Part shown: in pieces, positions 23,150 to 37,750 of the stretch
How positions within the stretch are numbered: position 1 is the stretch's first letter
How the letters are laid out: each line of letters starts with the position of its first letter
NCBI GenBank assembly: GCA_036346205.1
Contig: JARFJB010000002.1
Span: 4,907,501-4,971,500 of the forward strand
DNA length: 64,000 nt
Source: Vesta saturnalis
Lineage: Eukaryota > Arthropoda > Insecta > Coleoptera > Lampyridae
Direction: 5' to 3'
The notes under the pieces: model-generated
Database searches by the model: none
Told to the model about the DNA's origin: nothing
Seen by the model: the letters and a program-made list of their open reading frames with translations, nothing else
Made by a program: the position numbers and the translations under genes

Positions 23150-24138
23150 TGGTAGTTTTCTGGAAATTCACTGAATAGTGTTAGATACTTATTTTTGGCG
23201 CTTCATACGAGACGGCAAATTTCCTATAAAGCTACATTACATCGGATCATTCATAGCTTCGAAGAAATAGGAAAAGTAGAGAAAAAATGCAAATATAAGA
23301 AAGACGTTCAAGGAAGAAGGAACGACAATAAAAGAGAGACGGACTTCAATGTGCTCGCTATGGTTACGAAAAATAAGAATGTGAGTCAGAGACCAATTGG
23401 CGAAACATTAGGAATACACCATAACACTGCTCTAATAAACAGCAAGAAATACTTGAAGAAGATAGATTTCAGAGAATAGTAAAAAATAATAAATTTTTAT
23501 AATAGTGATAGAAATTTTGTGACAAGCATACTATTTACTGACGAACCTTCATTTTCTACGCACGGAACTCAAAATAATCAATATCATAGGTGCTGGAATG
23601 TAGATAGATACATACATTTAACAGTTCAAAACTGCGGTCAGTAGCGGCAAACAGTAAATGTTTGGGCAGGAATAGTAGGGTACCGAATGATCGGTTCACT
23701 CTTTATTGAAGGATCCTTCACTGCTGAGAAGTACATTTATTTATTGCAAACTTCAGTTGGACCAGCTTTAGAAGATCTTAACATAGACCATGATATATGG
23801 TTTTAACATAATGGATGCTCTGCATACAATTGTTTGCTTGTGAGGAAGTATTTGGATGATACGTTTCCCAACAAGTGGATTGGAAGAGGTGGTACTGTTC
23901 ATTGGTCAGCCCGATCGCCGGATTTGCCTCCAAACGATTTTTTTTGTGGGATCAGGTGCATAATAAACTGTACAATAACCAGGAACAATATGTTGATTTG
24001 AATTCACTAAAACAAGTTCTATTTCGACAATGTAACACCATTTCTGCTTATGAACTAGTGAATGCTAGACGAGAATTTTACGACCGCTTAAGATATTGTT
24101 CAGCTGCAAACGGCCGCTTATTTGAACACATGATTTAA
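23150..24138 (+). pseudogene. MLE-1 mariner-like transposase relic, copy 2
   Basis: Same relic as 1960-2940. The first-Asp, altered second-Asp and third-Asp regions are all recognisable, and the stops near 23640 and 23805 are shared. It retains the WIGRGGTVHW turn (23877-23906) that copy 1 has lost, so the frame through the C-terminal third is better here. The right terminal segment is at about 24320-24430. Confidence 0.8.
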
Positions 24139-25975
24139 TTTATTATGAATTTGTGACTTTGTTATTTTGTCACATTCGAGATTAATTTCAGGTCAAGAGT
24201 TGATAGTAAATTTGTTGGTTTCCTGGTGTTCTTTATTATTTCTAAGGGAAATGGTTACGAAATTTGAAATACAATAGACGGTAATAATTCCAGTTTAATA
24301 TTTTGAAAAAGACATTTATATAAAATTATGCTCTAAAATAATAGGGGGAGCCAATTTTTGCAAAACAGTGATGTCCCATGTTAAATTCCCGTTTTTTAAT
24401 TATGAATCGCCACCCGGTATATGTATGTATACGTAAATGATGAGTGGAAATACTACAGATTTTTTTTAATTTGAGATTCGACTCATTAGGAGCATAAGAA
24501 GCCTCCTTGGTATTTAAAAAACCAAATTTATCAATTATTTGGGAAACAAGATTTTTGATTTAAATAAATTGATTTATTTACAAAATCGGCAAACCTAAAT
24601 ATTTTTTGCCTTGACCAAATCTTTATTATCAAAATGCTAGTTATTTTTCTCTTACCACTAGTCGCGTTTTGTAGCGAATATCGTTATTGGTACCATGTTT
24701 TATTTTAAAAATCCATTTATTAGAGACTGTGTTAGTATCACTTGGACAGTCAACTAAAACCCACGCATTATTGGTAATAAAAGAGCTGTACTCGACCTTC
24801 ATAGCTTCAATCCATTTGTCTTGAGAACAGTTGATTGCTTCATCTACTGATAATGGTTCTGAATAGCACATGCGACAAGTTACATACAAGCATCATCAGG
24901 TTCAAAAGTAGTCATTCGTGGAAACTGAAGTATGTCGAATTCTACTCGAGGTAGAAGTACACGTTGGTTGAAATTGAATGAGATCTGTTCTACTGAATTT
25001 CTCGAAAAATCAGTAGCAACATCATTGTTTTTATTGTTATTAGGATAAAATGTATGGTCAGCATCAGCAACGGTATTTAATCCTTCATTATTTAGAGATT
25101 GTTTGGCACACATGTTATCCTCAAGAAATGTAATGTCTCTAGCCCTTTCCATTTTCCCCAGATTATCTGGATCAGTTAACTTGTATCCATTTGTATGATC
25201 ACAGTATCCTACCACAATCGTTGCCATGGATTTGGAATCAAATTTTGCTTTAAATTGTTTTGGTATGCTTACATACGCATAACAACCAAAAACTCTAAGA
25301 TGACTAAGGTTAACTTTAAACCCGGTGCGTAGTTCTGTAGGGGTAGTATGTTTTATAGCAACAGGACTGTTATTTTTTAAATACATTATGGTTCTGTTGC
25401 AACGTTCTTGAACTACATTTTGTTCAGGAGTATAAGGCACAGTTAATTCATGAATAATACCGAACTACTTTAAAAAGGATGACAAACTTTGGTTACAAAA
25501 TTCAGTACCAATATCGGGCTTCAACCTCTTTATTATTTTAAGTTCCAACCAAATTTTTGAACTTTTTAAAAAACTTCAGACCTAATTCTAAAAAGTAACC
25601 GACTTTTTTGAGAGCATAATCAATAAACATAGGTACATATTTTGAACAACGGCAACTGGTTTCCGACGATGAACTACAGATGTCTGTATGTACTAGCTGC
25701 AATAATTCATTGGCTCTTCTGGCTTGCTCGTTTGGAAAACTCTTCCTTGTTTGTTTAGCTTCAAAGTAATGTACTTATGGAGAATTTGTATAATCTTATT
25801 CTCGGTACAAAACGGTTGATCTAGCTTGTAAATGCCACCAATGTTGGAACCGGTAAATTCAATTGGTCCAGAAATATTTACCTTAATTTTCCTGTAACTT
25901 CAAAATCACCTTTTTTAAACATAAGAACATAGAAAAATTATTAATAATTTTATTAAATACATAAATAAAAAGCTT

Positions 25976-26048
25976 ACCTCGAGTAGGATTTGAACCTCCG
26001 AGCTGTACTTTGGTAGAGCACCGCGCTAACCATCTGCGCCATCGAGAT
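25976..26048 (-). tRNA. tRNA-shaped gene, anticodon ACC (Gly), copy 2
   Basis: Identical by eye to 5085-5157. The cloverleaf, anticodon ACC and downstream T-run are unchanged while flanking bases differ slightly. This fits either recent duplication or constraint. Confidence 0.55.
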
Positions 26049-26220
26049 TCAAGCCCCAATCGATGTAAATTGTGTCTTTATGTATGTAGAACTGATGTGA
26101 ATTCTATATATAATGAAATTACAATCAAATTACTTATATTAGCGGAATATGAGCCTGCAATATCGCAAGGATTCACACATACCAAAGCAACTTGACTAAT
26201 ATTAATTTATTACAAGTTTT

Positions 26221-26451
26221 GCTATAAACGAATAAGTTCAAAGGTACATATGTAATTAAAAATTATTATTAATTTTATTAAATACTTAAATAAAAAGCTT
26301 ACCTCGAGTAGGATTTGAACCTTCGACCTGTACTTTGCTAGAGTACCGCGCTAACCATCTGCGCCATCGAGATTCAAGCCCCCATCGATGCAAACTTTAT
26401 CTTTATGTATGTAGAACTGATGTAAATCCTTTGAACTTATTCGTTCATAAC
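26221..26451. repeat. Inverted-repeat cassette with tRNA-shaped gene, copy 2
   Basis: Inverted ends at 26221-26244 and 26428-26451, as in copy 1 (5330-5560), enclosing the AGC tRNA-shaped gene. Confidence 0.65.
26301..26373 (-). tRNA. tRNA-shaped gene, anticodon AGC (Ala), copy 2
   Basis: Identical by eye to 5410-5482, with perfect anticodon stem and anticodon AGC. A T-run follows the 3' end. Confidence 0.55.
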
Positions 26452-27984
26452 AAATCTTATAATAAAATAAGAACATAGACTTTATTTGCCATCTGACTTG
26501 CAGATAATAAATTTCCAGCTAGATTTGCAGCTTATTTCACATCGGTAATAGTTCCTACAGTACTAGATTGACTGAATTTAATAAAGGCGTAACATTACCA
26601 GAACTTTTGCTTAAAACTTTTTTTGTCAGCAGTACAAAAGAAGTTTCAACATAACGCTTAACATTCTCCATTTAATCTTTATTATGACTAACATGACTGG
26701 AGCAAATATCTACGTACCATGTATTACGATCAAAACAACCTGTAATATATGCAGCAGAAGTGTATTTAGCCATTGTAGCCAAATCCGATGCTTTAGAGGC
26801 TTCTGTGAATTCACGGTCAGCTTCTTCTTCCAGAAAAGTGATAAAGACATCCTCAATGGTTATTGTGGTGCGGGTGGCACCATAACCACTTAGTATAAGA
26901 TGAACTAGGTCTACAAAATATGGCACTTACGTATTTATTTATGGATGCATATTCTTCAAATATAGTTCTATATAACTTTCGTTTTACTAAAAGTTGACGG
27001 TTTAAGCTAGAACTTTGACGTGCTTTTTCTAGAATGTCCCATGTTTATTTAGACGATTCGGCACCACGGATGTGGCTAACTCAATTAGAATATACTGAGA
27101 CTTAATTTGGCAAGCTTTCTATGATCCTTTTCCAAAGCCCATTATCCATTAAAATTAGTTTCATTTGGAACTTCGTCATAATTTTTATGACCCTCTAGTT
27201 TTTCAATGCCAGGGACACCAACAGGGTCCATATAACCAACTTGGACCGCTACAGAAGTCTGCACATTATTTTCAGTGGATATTCTGACTTAAGATGCCTT
27301 TACTTGACAACTATAAAAAATCACGTAAAGTCTACAGAAACCACAGTTTAAGTGTTACTAAGCCCATAACCTATTGGGAAATATTGTTCCGTGGAATAAT
27401 ACCCCGTAGTCTACAAAACTAGTTTTAATAAGTATAAAAATTTCGTCGTGCAATCATCCAACTATTATTATACATTATAGCTATCTATCATGACATTAAG
27501 AGATAAGTGAGTGACTGTATAGCTTACACTACCTCTAATACGATTTTGAAACGCTCTCTGGACTTGCACGTAGGAATGGACATTTTCGTAGAATGCTTTT
27601 ACACAACTGTTTACTGTTCACCACTCAAGCGTTCCATTAGAACATACAAGGCGGTAATTCGAATGGCGACAGTAAAAATAACCTAAAACATTGACGCATA
27701 TCTAAAGAAGATCGAATTTCCTTCAGAGTGACCAATTATGAAGTTTGTAATACCCAATGATACCATTAAAATCCTAAAATGACATCCGTATATGCATATT
27801 TAGTAATGTCACACTAAGTTCGAGATACAACTTTAGATCTACAAATAAAATGAAATTCAATTGGCCAAGTTATCAGTTTGACTCTTCTTCTTTAGAAATC
27901 AGCGACTAATTTTCCAGTAACTTTCTTTTTGAATTCTGCTGTTTAATCAAACACTTTTAAAAACCAACTGAACTTTTTATTAAC

Positions 27985-28596
27985 TTAAAATGAATACATC
28001 ACCCCTATTGCATTAACACTACACACAACTACTAAATATATTCTAGTCTCCGCATCCCGTATATGACGAAATGATCCAATGCAAAATTCTGCAATTTCTA
28101 ATGTCATTCCATCAATTATCTCTACAAGTAGAGGTATCTTGAACTGATCATTTTCGTCCAATAGTCCCTGTTATTGTTTTTAACATTTAACAAACGGTTT
28201 CACGTTATCTTGACTATAATTCATTGTTGTATAGAGATTAACTAGGTTCTCTCTATCAAAACCACTTACTTCTATACATTTGTCTACATGAGGATGTAGT
28301 AGTGCTTCCCAGGATCTAATGAATTCTTCAGGTGCGAATGGTTCCTAAAAAATTGAATTCGTGTTTACTTAAGCACTAATAAAAAAACAAATAGGATTCA
28401 AACCCATGACCTTCTGTTAACACAGAATTAGTGCTTTGAATCCCATGTGGTTGAACCTTAACAATAAAAACACACAAAAGGAATTTGTTTTTACCTTTAT
28501 GGACCCATACTTGATTTCTTCTTCAATGTATGCATGGCTGAAAGAAACAAGTAGCACACAGACAGTTATAGCGATGATACGCATATTTTTAATCAT
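27985..28596 (-). pseudogene. Minus-C odorant-binding protein, copy 2 (nonsense-broken)
   Basis: Same gene structure as copy 1: exon 1 28596-28495, intron 28494-28345, exon 2 28344-27985. The signal peptide and splice sites are intact. In exon 2, immediately after the third conserved Cys codon, GAA has become TAA (28180-28182). Three codons later a second GAA has become TAA (28171-28173), next to a Leu-to-Gln change. The product would stop before half of the fold, losing C4 and C6. The clustered changes suggest relaxed selection after duplication. Confidence 0.8.
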
Positions 28597-28841
28597 CTTC
28601 GAAGGTGTTTGAGACGAGTTGCCAATAAACCATGCTGTAGCGTATTTAAATAAAAAATTCATATCTTAAGTACCTATTTGAGATAACGTAACACAATTAC
28701 ACAATGCCAGAATTATTTGTTTAATTGAAAATTTACAATTGGTGCAATTGATACATATTATCTCTATACTTGGAGACTATTATTATTAATGCAATAAGTA
28801 GGTATATAAATAAATTCTCATGGTTTAAGCTTATAATTGTA

Positions 28842-31318
28842 CCGGGTGTCCCAAATTCGAAGCGTATGGTTGGGATCTCGAAAACAGTAAGAGCTAGAGA
28901 AAGGGTTAAATTGTGTCAAAGTTATGCATTTAAGGGAACAATAATTAAACGTGATCAGATTTCAAATCTTTTCTTTTGTTTTTGAGATAATTGAAAACAA
29001 GCGATTTCTCGGATGTTTGTTTTTTCTTTTTTGTAGAACTATTTAAAAATAAATCAAAAAATAGTTTACACCTGTTTATTGCCATTTTCTATTGCCTTCA
29101 ATACCATGTCATCTACACATCCATCTGACGTTTCGGATTCCCACTAAACACTAAAGAACATAAAGAATACGTAAAAACCATTACAGCAACAATGAAAACT
29201 ACTAAACACTAAAGGACATAATGAACACGTAAAACCATTACAACAAGTGCTCAAAGATCCCGTTCTTGAATGTAGCATCTTAACCCAATTTTTAACTTAT
29301 TGACAGTTCTTTCAAGACGTCTACGTGGAATGGCTCGTATCTCTCGTCCTAAATTATTTCTTAAATGTCTATATCTTGGGGTGTATGCGTATATAGACGA
29401 TTTTTATATACCCCAAAGAAACTAATCCAGAGGATTCAAATCTGGACTTCTGGGGGGCCATCTTACAAAACTTCGAAACCCATCGATCTCTAAATTCGGT
29501 GTAAATATCTTGTAACCCTTCTGACGTTATGAGGAGGAGCCCCATCCTGGTGCCTCCATATCTGAGCAATTAAATTAAGTGGTTCATCTTCCAAAGCATT
29601 CGAAACATCATTTTGTACCAACGCTAAGTATTTTTAATGGGTAAGACGACCATCGTAGGTGAAAGGACCAATAATTTTATGCTGCCATGTCTCTACCCAG
29701 AGATTAAACGATTTCCTACCCTGAATTCGAACTTGTCGGTTTTGCCTTGGATTGTCTACTGATCAGTAGTATTCATTGCGTCTATTAAACATTGCATTGG
29801 TGGAAAAACTGCATTAATCAGTCCAAAGAACATTATGTACAAAATTGTCGTCAATGGCCAGTCATTGATCCAATTACAAAAATTTTACCTTCTTAGCGTA
29901 TGCCCTTGTCTCAGTTGTTGGCTAACATGTAATTTATATGGTTTCTATTTTGTTTATATCAATTTACCCTGTGGTACAGCTGTAACCCCTCACGGTCTTA
30001 TGAAGATTAACTCAAAACTTTTCAAAATGGTATTCGCGGCATCCTATGGTATATTTACTTTTGCAACAAATTGTTTTTATGACAGTAGATACAATTAGCA
30101 TTGCTCTCTAACCTTGATAGTGTTAATGCATATTGAAAATTATTGAAATTATACTTACAGAATTCAAAACATTACTTTGTGTAGCAGCTGAAACTCGAGT
30201 GTCATATTTCTTTTTTGGGACATTAAAACTTCCATATTCAACTAAGTTCCTGTCTAATTTGCGAAGTAACTTTTGTTAGGTTTTTCCCTTTCAGGGTAAT
30301 CTATAATATATCTGTAGACAGTGATGGCTGCATTTCTATGACATGCGTAATATATTTTTAACATATCTCTCTGTTCTAGATTAGAAAATGTCATTTTGTA
30401 TTGTTATACTTCTTTTAAATAGCACAGATAAGTAAGTACGTACTAAACGTTGGAAATGTCAAATACTAACATAAAAAACATTCCTATGACACAAGCTCTG
30501 CTGTCACAGCCACTGCGATCATATTAAAGAGATGCATATGTATATTGTAATCTATTATTAATTAAAACTTTTATACTCAGTTCTAAATAACCACCTTCGA
30601 TGTCGCATTTTTATTAGTTGACAGTTTTTCTCGCCTAATTGCTAGGAAATATATTTTCATTAAACAACACAAATTTACTCGGTAAAGTACAAACCTCTTG
30701 TGCAATTATAAGTGATAATCTCATTTTATGAATATTTGGCATGTTCTTATTGCGTTTTCTATACGAAACTAATATTCATTTTCTTTCCAGTAGGTGTTAC
30801 GATAACAATCACAATAAAAATCTTCAAAAATTATTTAAAAAAATACAGGGCCGTATTGAGAACAATTATAATTATGTTAGGAGCATGATGATGACTGTTT
30901 GGGAACGAAACAAATACTCCAACCTAATTTAGTATATGTTATGGTAACCACAATAAAATAAGTGAGTTGTAAAGTTAATAAAAAATCCAGGTCCGTGTTT
31001 AAAAAAATTAAGTTGATGATGAATGTGGGAATCCGAAGCGTCGGATGGATATGTAGGTGACATGATACTAAAGACAAAAGAAAATAACAATAAAACAGTG
31101 TAATCTGTTTTTTGATTTACTTTTAAATGGCTTTACAAAGAATAAAAACAAAAATCCCAGAAATCACCTGTATTAAATTATCTCAAGACCAAAAGAATAT
31201 ATTTGAAATCTGATCACGTCTAATTATTGTCCCCTTAAATGCGCAACTTTGCTACCGTTTCTCTATATCTCTCCTTTTTCGAGATCCCAATGATACGCCT
31301 CGAATTTGGGACACACGG
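28842..31318 (-). mobile_element. MLE-2 mariner-like transposon, copy 2
   Basis: Counterpart of 7957-10438 with the same inverted ends and flanking TA (28840-28841 and 31319-31320). The transposase relic occupies 29262-30394 (minus). Small homopolymer indels distinguish it from copy 1, for example near 29230 and 29405. Confidence 0.85.
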
Positions 31319-31320
31319 TA

Positions 31321-32366
31321 CATACTGAACGGTTTGGTTTTTAAAACCTTGTTTTTTATAAAGAAGGGACCACGTTTTAAATTATTCCAATTTTCCAAAC
31401 ACATTTGAAAGATATGTGAAGGACAAGAATAGCGCTGCTATAACAACTATGTGCATGTAATTGGAAACCTACAGTTGAATATTACTTTACTTTAATAACG
31501 AGACTTCTAATATATTAAACATTGTTGAACCGACTTACAAATGACATTCCGTAACACGAACCGGGACAAACAATGAAAAATGCCACAACCATAAAACAAA
31601 ATTTAATCATATACTACAGGTGAAAAGTTATGGAAAACTTTATTTGAAAGTGGTTAAGGCGTTTTCCACGTGTCTAACCTACCACGTGACATAAAATTGG
31701 AAGAAGATAGTTAGCTCGACTTGTAACTCAGTCAAACGATCCTGAGACCGCAAAATACTCGGATAGCGTGTGTGCGTTGAAGCATCAATAAAGAGTAAAT
31801 AGGTGGTTAGGTTGGTTAGAAAGCAAGAACAAAATTGTAGACAGAAGGGAGAACAGACAAGAAATAGGCGCCACAAGCTTTACAGAAAGAAAAAATAAAT
31901 TACTATTTCTTGAAAGAGAGACCCTATAAAACTTGAACCAGGGAAGCAACAAACAAACGAAAGTTTCCTCAGTAAGCGGAATTTATTTATGAATCTCCCA
32001 ACAATGGATAATATTTGTATATATTAATATATCTCATAATAACACGACGACTAAACAATCGATATAATTTACTCTTATATTTCTACAATGGGACGTTGAT
32101 TACGTTTCCCCCGAGCAGATAATTCATGCATGCACACAGAACATGCATTTATTTTCGCCAAAAACAAAGATAAGTATAGCCTTATCCTACTATCAAGATA
32201 TGAAACAATAAAAATTCGTAATTAATATATATTTTCAAGATTAATAATGACGAAATTTTACTTGTAAAACATCAACTTATTAATTTATAAATAACCACAA
32301 AAGAACGTAATCCCCTCACTGGTACTTTGAAAGACCTTTCAGCGGTAAATCTGAAAGGAAAATTTC
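31321..32366. other. No gene seen (copy of 10441-11480)
   Basis: Same non-coding spacer as in copy 1 with scattered substitutions. Ends at the AT microsatellite near 32370-32415. Confidence 0.4.
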
Positions 32367-32420
<54 letters not shown>

Positions 32421-32466
32421 TAGATAAAGTTTTCGCATTATATGGGAAAATTTTTTATTAATGACT

Positions 32467-33507
32467 TCAGGTGAAATTTGACTTTGACGTCAGTTGGTGC
32501 TTGGAATTTGATCCAAAAATACATAGAAAATTTGAACCTGTTGATCTTGGGTATCGGTCAAATTTGACATTTAAAAAATAAATGGCCAAAAAATGCGTTT
32601 CTTGGCAGAATTGTGAAAAACTTTCTTTGAAAAAGTTGTTTCTTTTTTAAATCTGCAATTTTTGAGCAATAGCAGACTCTTGTCAAAATAAGAACAAAAA
32701 ACGGATGCTAGTCCATTTGTTAATGAAATATTTAGCTGATGGTAATAAATTCATTTAAATAATTTATCAATCCAATTATTAGTTTTTAAGGAAAAATAAA
32801 ATTTGGTTGTAAAAAAATTGACGTCATTGACGCAAAGTTCGAATAATTGCCCCATTTTCTCCAAGTCACATCATCCCTATATTATTTTAAATTCTAAACA
32901 TTTTCAGACTCTTTAAAATAATCTCCACTATGATAGTTAATTATTTAAACCCACTCTTTTAATGTAAAACGTTAAATTTGGCCAGAAATCGTAAAGGGAA
33001 ACGTTTAGAAAATTAACTGTCATAGCGGGGCCTATTTTAAAGCATCACTAAATTTTCAAAATGTGTTTATAATTTATAATAATATAGGACTGGTATAGCT
33101 TGGAAAAAATGGGAGAGTTATACAAATGTTGTATCACTGAAGTAAATCTTTTTACAACCAAATTTTAATTTTCCTTAAAAAGTAATAATTGGGACGATAG
33201 ATTTAAATGAATTTATTACCATCAGTTAAATATTACATTAATAAATGGACTAGCATTCGTTTTTTTTTTTTCTCTTATCTGGACAAGATTGGTCAAAAAC
33301 TGCCAAAAAGTCAAATTTAACCTAGGTGTCTGAAACAACTTTTTCAAATAAACGTTTTCAAAATTCTTCCAAAAAATGCATTTTTTTGCCATTTATTTTT
33401 TTAAATGTCAAATTTTACAGATACCCAAGAGCAATGAGTTGAAATTTTATATGTAATTTTGGATCAAATTCCAAGCACCAACTGACGTCACAGTCAAATT
33501 TCACCTA
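32467..33507. mobile_element. ~1 kb foldback/long-TIR MITE, copy 2
   Basis: Counterpart of 11591-12604. It keeps the left-arm segment GACATTTAAAAAATAAATGG (about 32567-32586) that pairs with the right arm and is missing from copy 1, so the inverted arms match better here. Confidence 0.8.
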
Positions 33508-33509
33508 GT

Positions 33510-35180
33510 CAGTTTACTCGTTACTTATTTCACTACCATAATAATCTAAATTTTCTGTATTTACTGCCTTTACCATTTACGCTATAAATCATAAGTGATT
33601 AAATTATATCTTTTATGGTATTTACCTTTTCTATTTCATAAAAGTTCTAAATAAACCTATTACTGAATCACCACTAGATGGTGGTACCATGAAATAATTT
33701 ACATATTAAAAATTCTTTATTGAAATACATATGGGTAACAATTTTGATTACAACCAAATTTGATAAAAAAATTCCGTTGGATACCTTTTTCCTAAGGTGT
33801 AGCCTTTCTAAAACGGCCATTTTGTGTCTACGTGAATACATTTTAGAAAAATTTCTCTTGTTGCTGTTTCTTCGGTGTACAGCACCTTTTTACATGAGAA
33901 TTTTTCATTGCCTTTCGCTTCACAATATCCAAACACAAACCCCTTTAATCGTCACGACAAATTGAATTACATAAATAATTGGAGAGGCTTGTTCAGTTCA
34001 CTGTATTAATCCTAGCATGCATAATTATGTAAGTAGCTAATCAAGTAAAATTAGATACCAATGATCTGAACGCTCTTATCCATAATGAACTAAAACTTGT
34101 ACTTAAAATCTAACAATCATAAATTTAAAATCACACGATATTCCGAGCTAACGTATGACCTAAATACATAAATAATACGACATGTACAACCGGTATACAC
34201 AATTTATTCTCTGATACTGCGCACCGAAGCGTAAATAGTAGCTAATAAAGTAATATCAAAAATGGACGCTACAAGTTAACACATCACTGGGTGCTTTATG
34301 TACAAGTTCAGTAATAATTACTCTTAATTTGGTTAAAATATGTGCATAAAATATTAGTTAATGGTTTGATCAAGTCATAACAGTTCTACGTTAGTGAAAT
34401 CTTTGTGAAAGTTAAATGGATTCGGATATCAATATCACAAAGAAATTTCAACAAAGATAGACAGTTCATTAAAAATACCTTGTAAACAGGTTAATTTAAA
34501 TGCACTTAATCTTTTGTAGAGACTGTAGAGATCCCTGCTAAATGCAGTGGATAATGTATAACAGGTTAGGGTGTAAACTCAGCAATACCAAGTTTATTAG
34601 TCCATGCGATAATGGATTAATCTGATCTGTGACGAATATTTGAACCTTAGTTGATACAGCTTAAATTCCATCATCGTAATCTCCACTGACAAGGTAGCGT
34701 CAACGATAACGAGACCAAAGTAATTTCAGTACAGCTACCAGTAATTTACGAGCAGTCCCAGTTAAGAGCACATCGTAGCAAAACCAAAAGCGAGAGGAAA
34801 GTACACTAACGGATATTCAACGAATACGAAGGAAAACGAAGCCAACGAAAGAGGAGAGGAAATAGCTAGAAACAAGGTAATATATATAATGGCAATTTAT
34901 TCATATAACGTTGTTTTACCTCTGTAGATCGAAGACAAGCTCTATGTGATGATTTAACACGATCTGGTTAAATTATAATTCTTTAAAGAAAACAGCATTG
35001 AATAATCGGATAGTAATCCTCAACGAGAGATTGAATTACAATGGGGTTGAAAGAAGCAGAGCAAACTTACCACCGTTTGATCAAGTAACATTTTTTTTAC
35101 ATCCCCAACAATAGCGATTATATTAATTAACAAAGTAAAGAAATATTTTCAATGAAAAAAAATATAGAGATATAGAGATA
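33510..35180. other. No coding gene (copy of 12610-14255)
   Basis: Same AT-rich spacer, including the purine-rich exon-like stretch ending AACAAG/GTAATAT near 34876. The right edge is the deletion junction with MLE-3 at about 35165-35185, where the TA tract is gone. Confidence 0.35.
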
Positions 35181-37750
35181 CTTTTTTTTAAATAGAAAAC
35201 CCTGTATATTATTACATATTTAGATTCTACATACAATTTTAGACACATTTTATGTATAATGTCCTATACCTAAGTCTAACCGTTTTTGACAATTTTCAAT
35301 TTCTTTGTCAAAAATGACGTTTGCAGGCCAAAACATAGGTGGAAATCTTTTCTAAACGAAGCCTTTATCAATTAGTTATGGTTGGTTTCCTTAGAAATGG
35401 GGACCTACTCTAATGGGCTGTATTGATATTTTTGTAATACATTCACACAGGGTGATCAAAAATGGACAATAAGAAGTAGATTCAAAAAAACCTTTAAAGT
35501 CATTTTTTTTAATGGAAACCCCCTATTTTTTTAATTCTATCTTATTTAGCATTAGAAATAAGGGTGACTTTGTATAAGAGTGTATATTCCAAAAAATTGT
35601 AGTTTTTGAAATAATGACAATTTAACATTTTTTTATTGTATAAAGGCTATACGGCTTTCAAGTTTTGTTGTTAGTTGGCCGTGACGGCAAGGCGTGGCAT
35701 ATAAAACTAATAGAGATCATAAGAAGCGTCATTATTTATTGTTAGTTGATAATTTGTGTGATGCATTAGTGTATTTTATAGCAAATTGATTTAAAACCTG
35801 AATTAAAATTGTAAATAATGAATTTTTCGCAAGCCGAGATGGTTGATACAATTTTTGTTTTGGGAGCTAGTGATAAGAATACGCTCTTAGCAAGAATACT
35901 GTATCAACAACGGTTTCCAGAGAGACAGCAACCTGAAAGAAGGGCATTTGAAAAGCTTTTGGAGAGTTTTGAAAGAACTGGCAATGTGTTATAAGAAAAA
36001 AAAATACTAGGGAAAAACGTGCACAGACTGAGGAAAATCAATTAAAAGTGCTATTAACAGTTACCGAAAATCCATATATATTGCAACAACCCCCCATTTC
36101 TCAGCAGGTTGGTGTTGAACGACGTACGGTACAGCGGATATTGAAGTCTCAAAAAATTCACCCCTATCACATTCAACTACTTCAAGAGTTGGTTCCTGAA
36201 GATTATCAAAGACGACTGGAATTTTGTCAATGGGCTCAAAACAAAATAAACCAACAAAGAAATTTTGTTCATTTGATTTTATTTACAGATGAGGCCACAT
36301 TTCACAGAAACGGAATTGTAAACAGGCACAATTTTCATTACTATTCTACCGAAAATCAACATTTTGTAAGATATACTTCTCAAACTACATGGTCTTTAAA
36401 TGTTTGGGGAGGTGTTGTCGGTAATTATGTAATTGGACTATATTTTTTTGATCAACGAATAACAGGGGAAGTATACTTAGACTCTCTGCAAAACCATTTA
36501 TCTAATTCGTTGCGTCAAGTGCCACAGGATACGTAACAAGAAATGTGGTTTCTTCATGATGGGGCCCCAGTACATCATACAGGTCCGATAATACCTTTTT
36601 TAAATGCTAGATATCCAGAATGTTGGATTGGGAGGGGAGGGCCTGTTGCTTGGCCTACTAGATCCCCAGATCTTACTAAAATGGACTTTAGCATATGGAC
36701 GTACGTCAAAGATCAGGTTTATAAAATACCGCCTACAACAAAGGAAGACATGAAGATTAGGATTAGAAACTATTTTCAAAACATTAGTGTTGAAATGTGT
36801 AGAAATTTAAGCAGCGAATTTGATAGACGTATTGCATTGTGTATTCAAGAAAGAGGCGGACATTTCGAACAACTTATTAGGTAGTACGTATTTGACGTGC
36901 TTCTAGTACGTTTATCTGTATAATTAGTTACAGGTTTAGTTACATTGAAGGTGTTAAGTTTATGATTAGGATTAGGACATAATTTGTTGAATCAAAAAAA
37001 TGTTGTCTTTACTTTAAGTTCGTTTAATAAAATAATTATTTATACTGGGTTCAATAAATTGTAATATTTCGATCTGAAGTGCTCGATTTTTTTGTTTCGC
37101 CGCGCCCCGCCGTCACGGCCAACTAATAACAAAACTTGAAAGCCGTATAGCCTTTACACAATAAAAAAATGTTAAATTGTCATTATTTCAAAAACTACAA
37201 TTTTTTGGAATGTACACTCTTATACAAAGTCACTCCTATTTTTAATGCTAAATAAGCTAGAATTAAAAAAATAGAGGGTTTCCATTTAAAAAAAATTACT
37301 TTATAGGTTTTTTTGAATCGACCGTTTATTGTCCATTTTTGATCACCCTGTATGAATGTATTACAAAAATATCAATACAGCCCATTAGAGTAGGTCCCCA
37401 TTTCCAAGGAAACCAACATAACTAATTGATAAAGGCTTCGTTTAGAAAAGATTTCTACCTATGTTTTGGCCTGCAAACGTCATTTTTGACAAAAAATTTG
37501 AAATTTGTCAAAAACGGTTAGACTTAGGTATATGACATTATACATAAAATGTGTCTAAAATTGTATGTAGAATATAAATGTGTAATAATATATAGGGTTT
37601 TCTATTTAAAAAAAAAATTAGAATTACTTCTAAGCCTTTATGATCTACCCTGTATAATTAAACATATTTTTGGAACAACTTTTGTATTTAATTTTTTTTG
37701 TATCTCTTTAAATAAAGGAGATATGGGAGTTTGTCACACTAATGCGCCAA

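Larger units (their letters stand above)
24440..27300 (-). mobile_element. Decayed Ty1/Copia retrotransposon, copy 2
   Basis: Counterpart of 3245-6410. The integrase C-terminus is open over 186 codons (25440-24880: PYTPEQN, VFGCYAYV, VVGYCDH), where copy 1 has a one-base insertion near 4487. RT N-terminus is at 24889-24641, and gag/protease is at 26926-26672. About 310 bp of RT, including the FLHGEL region kept in copy 1, is deleted at 24636-24645. The two tRNA-shaped genes are present at the same place. Confidence 0.85.
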
